From positions 9,826,893-9,890,892 of the forward strand of contig CP141149.1 in NCBI GenBank assembly GCA_035235625.1: a stretch of 64,000 nt of DNA. The letters run 5' to 3'. The DNA is from Saururus chinensis. Lineage: Eukaryota; Streptophyta; Magnoliopsida; Piperales; Saururaceae. Under the pieces are notes generated by a model, which saw only the letters and a program-made list of their open reading frames with translations, ran no database searches and was not told the origin of the DNA. This document shows, piece after piece, positions 12,600 through 22,996 of the stretch. The position numbers and the translations under genes are program-made. Every line of letters begins with the position of its first letter. The first letter of the stretch is position 1.

Positions 12600-13625
12600 A
12601 TAGACAAAGTGACTCATAATACAATGTGGCTCATATTGCATCAATGATAACACGATGTGTTAATAACACATTTTATTGATTATACGATATGTGTCATATA
12701 GTATTAACGATAACACGATGTCTTCTTTGCGCTAGCGACCCATAATATGATTTGGTTCATATTACATATTTGATAACATGACATGTCAATATTGTGTTAT
12801 TGATAATATAATATATCGCATATACGATAACATGATATATACCACATTGTGTTAACGATAACACGATATGCCATATCCTATTAACGATAACACAATATTT
12901 GTCATATCGTGTTGACGATAACACGATATGTGTTCTTGAGTCAGTGACCCATAATACGATATGCTCCATATCACATATATGATAACATGATATTTGTCAT
13001 ATAGTGTTAACAACAATACAATATGTGTGTTCTTTGCACCAACCTTCATATCACATATATGATAACACGATATGTCAACAATATGTGTTACTGATAATAC
13101 GTTGTGTTCCATATCACATATACGATAACATGATATTCGCCATATCATGTTAACGATAACATGATATGTGTTCTTTGAGCCGACAACCCATAATATGATA
13201 TCCACCATATTGCATATATGATAACATGATATTTGTTATATCATGTTAACAATAACACAATATGTGTTCTTTAGTTAGAGACCCATAATAAGATATGCTC
13301 CATATCGCACACATAATAACATAATATTTGTCATATAGTGTTCATGATAATACGATATGTGTGTTCTTTGAACTAATGACCCATAATACGATATGTTCCA
13401 TATTACATATACGATAACACATATCAATAATACATGTTATTGATAATATGATATGCTCCATATTGCATATATGATAACATGATATTCACCGTATCGTGTT
13501 AGCGATAACACAATATGTGTTCTTCAAGCTGATAACCATAATACGATATCCTCTATATGACATATCTAATAACATGATATTCGTCGTATCATGTTAACGA
13601 TAACACGATTTGTATTCTTTGAGTT
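12600..13625. repeat. Tandem array of CGATAACACGAT palindromic units
   Basis: About 1 kb is built from variants of three modules. One is an ACCCATAATACGATATG(C/T)TCCAT block, seen near 12737, 12945, 13187, 13282, 13378 and 13535. The second is an ATACGATAACATGATAT block. The third is a dyad, ATCGTGTTAACGATAACACG, that can fold on itself. Spacing between the first modules ranges from about 95 to 240 bp, so the array is irregular and has lost or gained submodules. No open frame of significance exists; the short ones are a by-product of the repeats. Confidence 0.85.
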
Positions 13626-16600
13626 GACAACACTTATGTGTTATCATGATTGGTTTACATGCTTTTAAACCGTAACCCTTGTTGTGGGGTATTTTGGTTC
13701 AATTTTTTTAAAATATTGTTTAAACTTTGGTTCTATAGAATATTTTTTATAAAATCAGGGAATATAAAATATTTGCATCTTAGGTCATGTAATATGGAAA
13801 AGTCTCTATCCTATTTTTGCCCATAATATGCAAAAAAACATTAGTGTATTTTACTTGGCTACCTAAAACTTGCACATGGTATCCAACTTTTGCCAAGAGT
13901 TGCCTCCATACCATCCTCATTCTTAAGTCATAACCTTGCTAACCAGTCCTTAATACTAATGTTCTCTCCACATCGCTCACCCCCGATTGTAAGATCTCTA
14001 ATTTTAACTCGATTTAATTTCTTTTTTATTATGTGAATTGTTTGGTTATGCTTAATTACCGGTTTGATTTGATTTTGGGGTTATGGGTTAGTAATTATGA
14101 CTTAATAAATTTTTTTATTTTTTATAATTATTAATGTCAAATTTGATTTATCTAATTTTTATATATTTTATAGGATTTTTTCATAATTTTTCCTTAATTA
14201 AAGGTGCAGACCCTGCCATGGGCCTCACGTCCATGTTGGACGGAGTGCCACCCACTTGACCCTCTAATCTTTTATTATTTTATTTCAGTGGGTTTATGTG
14301 TGATTAAATTAGTTTTTGGACAAAAAATAACCCTATAGCCACTTATGGTGTTTTGACCAATTTTACAGCTCAATAGTTTATTTACCCAACCCAAAACCCT
14401 TACTATTTAAAAAAATCCTAGCTTATTTGCCCAAATGAGGAAGAGCTATGTTAAGAAAATGGAGTTGGCTCTACCCCCATTTCCCAATGAAGAAAATCGG
14501 ATTAAAGTGTATTTTCTTACCCTAATCACCCCTAATATTTTGATTTTGGTCTTAATCATTTTTATCTTCATTTCTCTAATCTTGATTCTTGATTTCTTGT
14601 ATTAAAAATCTTATTTTTAATTTTGATTTAAAGCCCTTAATGGGTGATTTTTGTTTTTATCCAAAGGATATTCTAGATTTATCTATTTTCATGTTGATTT
14701 GAGCATATTAGTTAATTTTAATTAAGTTTTAACAAAAACCCTAATTTTTGGGTAGAATTTCTTGAGGCTTGAGACTCTTTCGTGGATTCAAAGGCTTCAT
14801 AGAGGTAAATAATTTTTTCCTTATGTGGTTTTATTCATTAGAAGGTATGATTGTGGATTTATGTGGCTTCTTGCTTCATTTTCAGGTTTAATGGTGATTT
14901 GTGAAAATTATATTATTTATGACTATTTTCATATGATTAAGTATGATAATTTTTAGATCTATCATGTTTTAGGGTTAAATTTTGATTATATGATATCCTA
15001 TGGTAATTTTTAATTTGTCTAGAATTTTAGAATATTTTCGGTTTGAATTTCAAAAGGTTGAAGGCAAATCAGAAAAGTGGATTGTTCCTACTGATCGAAC
15101 AGGCTAAACAACAATTCAAATGGTTAGCCATTTGAACAGGCAGTCTAGTCATTCCAACGGGCAAGCATTTTAATAGCCCACTAGGGCATTCAAACAGCCA
15201 AATGACAGTTTGATGATTTTCGGCCATTTTTGTGAATTTTCTGGCATTTCTTGTTCTTTTCTCATAAATCTAATTCTTTATTATTATAATGACTTATGAT
15301 TACCTATAAATGCTACTGTGATTACATGAGAACCATCTTTAAATTATGATTCAGCTCAAGCATGAATATGACTACTTGTTTAGTTTTAGTACGATATTCT
15401 ACTTGTTTTAAATCCATAATTGATGACTTCTTATAATTACTTGATGATTTCAGTAGGTCTTAACCATGATTATTTATATATGGTTGCACATGTTATATTA
15501 ATTTTAGGTGAATTATATTTCACATGTTTTTGCTTAAGTATAGATATGTTTATACTTGTTTAGGTCTAGCATGATGTTGTACTTGTCTTGAACCTGTATT
15601 TCAACATTTTCTTCACATTTACCTCATGATTCAAGTATGATAGGACTATGATAAAATTATGGATACTTGCATATATAACATCAATTATAGTTTGTTCATG
15701 TTTCACATATTTTGATTTAGGTTGAACACTACCTCTTATGTACGCTCTTGTATACACATTTATGATTTTAGTTTACACAATGAACCATGTTTTATGCATA
15801 TATGGACTAATTTGAGCATGTTTACTTGGACTCATTTATAATTTGCTCCCATATATCATGTTGCATTTATCATCAAAATGATTTATAAACAAGGTTAATC
15901 ATGATTGGATGTGATTGATAGATTGGATAAAATTGGATGTCGGATCAATCATTCAAAGGCTTTTCAAATCGGTTTTGCATCCGAAAGGACATCATTTTAT
16001 TTTGTGTTCCTTTGAGAATGTGGTGCCCCACTGGGTTGAGATGAGTTGATTACTATATGAGTTATTTGATAATGTAAGGTCCCTGATTTTTCTACGATTT
16101 TCTGTGATTTTCCTACTATTTTTCTGGTCATTTTCAGCAAGAAAATGTGGCATTTCAGCGTATATGTATTTATATATTTTCTTATATTTATACCCGTAGA
16201 GTCGGGTGTGGGGCTAGTCGCGGGCTGCGGGCCTCGCTGCGCGCTTACGGCGAGCTATAACGCGTAACTGGTGGGTGAACGCATATTAGGGATAGTAGAT
16301 GTAAAAATTTTAAAAAATGAATAGTAAAAATCAACTTAAAAGTTTATACAGTAAGTTTCGTTCCAGAAACTCACAGAAGAAAAACGACGACGTCCAGAGA
16401 GAAAAGGGAGAAACTCGAGCCCATTTTCGGTCGCTCTGTTCTCCTTTCGTCGTTGAATTGCGGCGGTTCTTGTTAGGATCCACTTTGCCTCACCACCACG
16501 AGTCCATAGGTACCGGCTATGACTGCCACCACGACCTCTTTGCTCCTCCACGAGGTACCAAACTTTTTTTCGGGTTTTTCTCTCCTTCAATCCCGTTTTT

Positions 16601-17963
16601 GAACTGTGGGTATACGATTTTGACATCGTTTGTGGCCGCTCTCAACTAGACTTATGTTTAGTTGGCTACCAGGAACCCATAGGCGCTAGCTAGAGCTGCC
16701 GCCATGCTTTGTTCGCTCCGTGGTGAGCTACCGATCTTTTGGTCGGGTTTTTGTTACTATTTGCATCTCATTGTTCGTGGGATGTTTTGGACGCCGGTGG
16801 GTTTCCGGTTGTTGTCCGACCACGGGTAAGACTCCGTCCAGCCTACCTCGACCTGGTGTCGGTAGGGGTTTGCCGTTTCCGATCCCGCCTCGCCCCTATT
16901 GCCTTGCTCCGCCCGATTAGACGCTTTGGGTGCGTCTCGGGTCGTTGGCATCGGCGAGCCGTGGGCCATTTGGCCATTGTGGGCTCTGCCCCGGCTCGGC
17001 GATAATGAGGGTCAGCCCCACTTGGCCCGATTATTCTTTCGCTCAGAATGGGCCGCTTGTCATTTGCCCTATACAGTGTGAGATGCACAGCCGCCCGCAC
17101 CATGGGTATTGGTTGTGGGTGGTGATCGGCGATGTTGCTGCTTAGATTGGCCACAGCTAGGGCCTTGGCCCTATTGGCTTTTGTGGGCCTTGGGTTGCCT
17201 CCTTTCAGCCCTCTCCCCCGCCCCTTTTGGGTCGCTTGTGCATGAGGTCACGCGTGTACTTCTGGGTTTAGGCGCAACATTTGCGCCGCCTTACCATCGG
17301 TTGGCTTTGCCACCAAGTGGAGTTGACACATAGCCTTCCTCCACCCTTCCTTTGTCCTCAAGCATTGCCCCACACTCTCTGCCCTTATGTGGGCCTTTGT
17401 TGACAGAAATCATCACCGTTGGGTGCTGTCCACGGCCGATTTCGACGTCATGTGGCCGACTGAGCACGTCTTAGCCACCGGCCGACCTTCAGTGAGTACA
17501 CCATCGACCTATGGTCGCACCACCACTTATGTTTGCATGATATTTCTCCCGGCCGCGCTAGTGTGCCACCGTGGATCGCGGGTTTTACCGCATTGATTTC
17601 TGACACCCTGTTTGGCAGTGATAGTTCCGGCGCTTCCTAAAATCCTCGGGACAGCAGCTCTCTCAGCCAGGCAACGGTTTTGACCGCCAACTCCGCCTCC
17701 GATGCCGCCACCGTCGTGTGCTCGCCATCAAATGTCATGATTATGAGGTAGGGGAGCTTTGAACTTGTAATTTCATGAAGCATGCTTTGAATGAGTAGTA
17801 GCATGCTAGGATTGCATGATGTGCATATAAGCATGATTATATGATATGTTTATATACATATGGCATGCACCTGAACTATAAATGTGGGCGATGTATGTGT
17901 AATACGGGTGCTCAGTATGATTGATATGCATGAGATGTATGCACGTTTTATGTATGTGGATTA

Positions 17964-18180
17964 TGTATGCACTAGCAATGGCTAGCAAATATGTCAGTAT
18001 GCTACGTATGTGTTATGCATGTGCTAGTGATGGCTAGCGTGCATGTTTGAAGTATGTATAAATGTGTGTGCATGTGCTAGTGATGGCTAGCGTGTACGTT
18101 TGACGTATGTATGCATATGCTAGTGATGGCTAGCGTGTATGTTTGATGTATGTATGTATGCACTAGTGATGACTAGTGAG
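17964..18180. repeat. Minisatellite in element A, CTAGTGATGGCTAG units
   Basis: CTAGTGATGGCTAG or close variants start at 17972, 18024, 18077, 18120 and 18163. The period is 43-53 bp over five copies. Element B has only two (42682, 42736), so the array length varies between family members. Confidence 0.85.
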
Positions 18181-18959
18181 CATGATTGTAAGCTTCATAT
18201 GTATGACAATATGTGTATGTTATATGTATGTGCGATAGACATACATATGTATGATGGCTTTTTGACTATGCTATGGATATGTGTAAGTGTATGTGGGCAG
18301 TGGTATGGGCGATGGACAGTAAGTGGTGACTGAGATTTTGTCTGAATTTAGATATGGATGTGTAAGCGTATGACAGATGACAGAGGATAAGAGTATGACG
18401 GGCAAGGATTAGAATGGATCGGTTTGGGTTGGATTGTATGTTGGGCGATTGTCAGATAGTAAGAGTGTGCATAATTGTACAAACATAACGTACAGATTAT
18501 GAAGTGAAAAGTAAGCATAATAAGTGAGATATAAGTAAGAGGGCGACAACTGGGTTGGCTCTGAGGAGCTTCATTTGAGGATGTCAGTGTAAGATGATTT
18601 GGCCATAAAATGGATGGCAAAGTATGTAAGACTGTAAGGGTTTGATGTACGATGAGTTTGGTCCATGATGTGGACGGGTAAGTGAAGTCTGCTGCCTTGA
18701 CGGACTAGGGTTTCGATCGGGCTCAGCTTCGGTTTGATCAGTCAAGGACTGTGAGTTTGTGTGGCATAATTGTACCGCATAATATACTTAATTCAAATTT
18801 GAATTATAATCACAGCTAATGATAGCATTGTGAGTTTGAGACCTGAGGGTTCGACGGATTAAGTTCTGTGTTGAGCTGGCCGCTAATGAGTTGGCCGAGC
18901 ATTTCTCATGTCTTGCCATGGTGTTTATCCTGCAGGATGTTGTATGTGTGTTGTATAGA

Positions 18960-19195
18960 GCACTAGACGTCTGATGCTCTGCTGAGAGCGACATATGTTT
19001 CTAATTTGGTCTGCATGCTGTGTATAAGCCCAGATGTTTGATGCTTTGTTGAGAGCGATGTACGTTTTTGACTTTGTCTGTGTGATGTATGAAGCCTAGA
19101 CGTTTGATGCTCTATTGAGAGCGACATATGTTTCGATTTGGTATGTGTGCTATATAAGCCCAGACGTTTGATGCTCTATTGAGAGCGTTGTATGT
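18960..19195. repeat. Minisatellite in element A, ~65-bp units
   Basis: The motif AGACGTTTGATGCTCT(G/A)TTGAGAGCG recurs at about 18965, 19031, 19098 and 19162. That is four copies with a 64-67-bp period. Element B has two copies (43517, 43588). GAGTGGCAC-type subrepeats follow. Confidence 0.85.
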
Positions 19196-19983
19196 TTCCG
19201 CCCAAGAGTGGCACTGTACGTTTCTGCCCAAGTGGCACTGTATGTTTTCTGCCCAAGAGTGGCAATGGCACTATAAGACCCATTATGGTAGGCAACTGTA
19301 TGACCCCTTATGTTTGGGTTTTTATGTTTGCGCGCTCAGGTAAGTAGTATCATGGATTTACTCTTACCTGTTTGATCCAGTGCCCCATGAGCATTGGTGT
19401 GTCTTACCTTTGGAAAAGTCCATGGCGTCTAGTCACTCCCCGGAGGTTAAGGTGTTGCCCCAGTGGCATTCTTTTCCATTTCGACGCTGGAGCTTATTAG
19501 TTGTAATGAACTTCAGTGGTTGTTGATATGTGTACGATTATGAGTATGAGCACGACTGTAAGCGTATGAGTATGAGCACGACTGTAAGCATATGAGTATA
19601 AGCACGACTGTAAGAGTATGAGTACGATTATGTTTCTGAGTAAGACAGTAAGTATGATTTTGTGTAGACTGTACGAGTAAAGTTGTACGAGTCTAATTGT
19701 ACGAGTAAGGTAGTACAAGTATGTGGATGTTGTATGAGTATGCGTACAGTGGTACGAGTAAGTTTGTAAGACCCTGGATAAGGGTGTTTGTGTAAGTTTG
19801 ATTTGATAGTATGAGTTTGACACGATGGTGCCTTTGGTATGACTTTGGCACGATAGTGCATTTGGTATGATCGTATGTGTATGTGCATGATATGATTATA
19901 TTATGTTGACTACTTCATGTTTGAGTTGCATGAACGCATGTATTTTTGAACTTATTGAGTTCACCGTTTGGGGTTTCCCCTAC

Positions 19984-20015
19984 TGGGTATTTTCCTACTG
20001 AGTATGAAAATACTC
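19984..20015. promoter_or_regulatory. Conserved hairpin in giant LTR family
   Basis: TGGGTATTTTC and GAAAATACTCA form a stem around CTACTGAGTAT. The same block is present in B at 44362-44394 and, partly, in the antisense copy C near 8270. Conservation in diverged copies suggests function, perhaps RNA 3'-end formation, but that is inference. Confidence 0.35.
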
Positions 20016-21018
20016 ATTTCCCTACTTTTTAGCCCCGTTGTACGGGAGGTTTTGTAGGTTGTGCGGAGAGCTCTTGGAGATGGATGCTCATTTCAGCGGT
20101 TAATTGATTCCCGTTGACTCAGGTATATACTTGTCTCACTGCGAGTTTATTTGTGCCATGATCCAATGTATTGAGTGAGATGAGACGTTAAGATGTTTAT
20201 TCTGGACTTTCATTTGGATGAGTCTGTGGACTGTTATGGGACTTGCACTCAAGGATGCCTGGGAGTGATTTGTATTTAAAGTCTATGCTCATAGCAATTT
20301 CTTCGTACATGTGTTTTCGAGTAGCGCCTGATGATATTTGCTTTGTCCGTACGATGTTTGACCGTATGATGAAAATATTTAGATGGAAAATGGATGTTTA
20401 GTGTTTTGAATTAGAAACTATTTTATCAGGTTTTGATTTCATCATTTTCCCTCCGATTTACAGATGTTATATTGCAAAAAATTTTCGTGAATTTAAAGGA
20501 AAATGTGTGAAAAATCTCGGGCATTACAGATAAGTTATCTAGACCCTGATAATCTAAGTTGGTTTGTCCTTGTGCACTAGCTTACCAGGGGGTATTTTCT
20601 CAATTAGGGAACTTACCCAAATTGCTTAGGACTTCCTCTTTGGGGCAAGTTTGCTTAGGCTATGCCCAGTGTGAGCAGTAGGTTGGCTTAGGCTTCAGCC
20701 TGGGTGAGTAGGATTATTTTTCTCAATTATAAGACATTCACCGGTGATTGTTGCATGTGTATGAGAGATAATGGTCACTGACATAGGTTGTGTAGGAACA
20801 ATGATTTTTATGTTACAAATGTTATGAAATAGATTTGCATGGATATATAGGATGGTGTGTGGTTGATACACTTGATTTTGCAGGGTGAATGTTTATATTG
20901 AGATATAATTATGCATGAAATGAATGTTGAAAATTGATTCTTGTAGGATGTGAGTGTTATAATGAGATTCATATGATTACACGTGATGTGTATATACTTG
21001 ATGAGCTATGGATGAACA

Positions 21019-21290
21019 CATGATGCACAAGTGGCATGATTATGTAATTATGGAATGCTAATTAAGTCATGATATGCAAGTGGCATGATTATGTGCTTAT
21101 GGAATATTGGTTAAGTTATAATATACAAATGACATGATTATGTACTTATGAAATGTTGGATAAATCATGATATGCAGGTGACATGATTATGTGTTTATGG
21201 AATATGTTATACATGATATGTAGGTGGCATGAGTATAGGTTATGGAATGAGGATTATAACATGATGCACAAGTGGCATGGATATATGTGA
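21019..21290. repeat. 49-bp minisatellite, ~5.5 copies
   Basis: Units begin CATGATATGCAAGTGGCATG and continue into a TTATG(G/T)-type segment followed by TATGGAATG. Successive starts are at about 49-bp spacing. It lies in the part of the host element to the right of insertion A. Confidence 0.8.
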
Positions 21291-22149
21291 CTTATCTTGT
21301 GATGAATGGGTGTGGTGAAAGATTATGTGATGAATGCTACGTTGATAATGTATATGATATCACTATAAGTATAATTTCCGAATTAAAACCCTTTTTGAGC
21401 ATTGACTCACCCCTCTTTTCTTTTTGGTTTTATTTTGGGGTTGCATGTCATGACACGCAGGTACTTCAGATGGGCTCTACGTTGAGCATGAGGATGGCGC
21501 CGGTCATTGAGAGGGGCTATGGTTGCTTAGGGTTATGTTACTTGGTTCTATTTCATGTCAAGCTCATACACTCAACTCTACTTCACACTTTGTTTAGCCA
21601 TTGTTGGCTTAGACTTGTTTAGCCATTGTTGACTTGTTTTATCTAATAACTAGATGATGTGGGTATATATGGACTAAAACAGTAATTAGTAGTCCTTTAT
21701 TTTTCTTTATTTTCTTTTGTACAAAGTGGCCATTTGCTTATTCCATTGTGTGTTTACCCAAGGATGGGTTATGTCTTCCGCATTTCAACTCAACATGGTT
21801 GCGCAGCGTAATTGCTTACTCCTTAGACCAAGTTCAGGTTAGATGTGGCATGTGTCAGGGTGTGACAAGTAAGTTTTTAGAGACATAGCACAACTTTGTT
21901 CAAAAGCAAATGACTTATGTTAAAGAAAAGAATTATGTTATTAACAAATTTTTTGACAAGCACTCATATGTAGAGTGGCTGGCCGGCAGAAGCATGGCGG
22001 TCACGAGCCCGTGGGGGTGGTGCACCAATTAAAAATTAAATCTTTAATAAGCTATGCAAATAAGCATATGTATGCCAATAAATAAGTAATAAACAATACA
22101 CCAAAAAGCATTCAAGAAGCCAAAACGAAATTGAGGAGTAAGGACATAC

Positions 22150-22945
22150 TGACCTTGGGCTGACTAGCCCTTAGCATGCATTCGATTCCTTTAGCCCGCC
22201 CTTCAAAATCACAAGAAAAATAAGTAGGGATGGAGATTACCTTTTGTATGTGTTGATCCCTCTTCAACCTTTATCTTGAAAGCAAAACACAGCAAAGGAT
22301 TGCCCCAAAGCCTCTAGATTGACTCCCAAATCAGTGAGGAGCACTATCCTATTTGCTTGCCTTGTCAAGAGAAGGAGAAGAGGGGATTAGAAGGGGCAGA
22401 CAACAAGTTTTCTCCCCCAAACTTGAGAGAGCTGCATCAAGGAGAGAGGAAGAGGGCTGTTTGGCAGAGAGAGAGGAGAGGGGACGTCCCAATGTGATTA
22501 GGGCTTTTCCTCTCCCTCTTCTCCCTTAAATACCCCTCTCTAATCCCTCTTTAATGGCCTCCTAATTAGGCTTTCCTGCTGAGTTTTTTGGTTTAATTAG
22601 CGGGTCATACACAACAGGAACAGGCTGTCTCCAAGAGCCCGCAGAGACCTGCACCCCCTTTACACGGCTAAGCCCACGACAAGTTCGACCCTTCGCTAAC
22701 TACGGGTCCCACCATCAAGACATAATTTTCCCGTCTAGGCCCCACAACATATTAATGTACATCCTAGTCACATGCCTAGTGTGCGTGTATGATAAATTAG
22801 GGTCCCAATCAAATTATTGTCATGATGGCTCATGTGTGGTCGGCGCAACCGCCTCCACCACCCTTGGACCCCGTGCCCATATCGGCTCACTCAGACCACG
22901 AATATATCAAACCAAAATAGGCCCGAGACCATGCCCTGATCCAAT
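22150..22945 (-). mobile_element. Probable 3' LTR remnant of the Ty1/copia element
   Basis: The end of the copia polyprotein (22997) is followed on the minus strand by a polypurine-like AGTGGGGGATATTGGATC. This resembles the AGTGGGAGATTGTTGG junction that precedes many copia 3' LTRs. The LTR would begin near 22945 and run to lower coordinates. Its other end is not identified, so 22150 is a guess. Confidence 0.35.
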
Positions 22946-22996
22946 ATCCCCCACTATGGGTAAACAACTCATATTATCTAATGACTTGCGCTAGTC

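Larger units (their letters stand above)
16073..20528 (+). mobile_element. Element A: giant solo LTR-like insertion, 4,456 bp
   Basis: The element starts TGTAAGGTCCCTGA and ends CTCGGGCATTACA. It is flanked on both sides by the pentamer GATAA (16068-16072 and 20529-20533). TG...CA ends with a 5-bp duplication are the hallmark of LTR-retrotransposon integration. No gag, protease, RT, RNase H or integrase motif is found in any frame. The contents are a GC-rich block (about 16370-17640), two minisatellites (17964-18180, 18960-19195), a short degenerate repeat (19535-19740) and a conserved hairpin at 19984-20015. The simplest reading is a solo LTR of an unusually long-LTR Ty3/gypsy family; Tekay/Del-type chromoviruses often start TGTAAT/CACCCC. 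A non-autonomous element bounded by short inverted ends is the alternative. Confidence 0.8.
13988..21867 (+). mobile_element. Probable long LTR-like element hosting insertion A
   Basis: The region begins TGTAAGATCTCTAATTTT at 13988 and ends GTCAGGGTGTGACA at 21867. The TG...CA ends are LTR-like and echo those of the other elements here. Removing insertion A and one target duplication leaves about 3.4 kb with no gag or pol motif. The flanks do not show a clear 5-bp duplication (CCGAT versus AGTAA), so the boundaries are tentative. Sequence on both sides of A joins smoothly through GATAA, supporting a single pre-insertion host. It also contains a 49-bp minisatellite near its right end. Confidence 0.5.

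Noticed and set aside
12757..13208. Open frames of 70 and 118 codons in the palindromic array
   Set aside because: The peptides are translated repeat units without any family resemblance.
12600..13625. CRISPR-like appearance of repeated palindromic units
   Set aside because: Spacing is irregular, the intervals are themselves repeats, and the genome is a plant.
16317..17596. Many overlapping open frames of 60-110 codons on both strands in the GC-rich part of element A
   Set aside because: No recognisable domain, not conserved in frame in B, and stops are simply rare in GC-rich sequence.
16073..20528. Element A as a Mutator-like or Helitron element
   Set aside because: TG...CA ends with a 5-bp duplication fit LTR integration. 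Mutators make 9-bp duplications and Helitrons make none.
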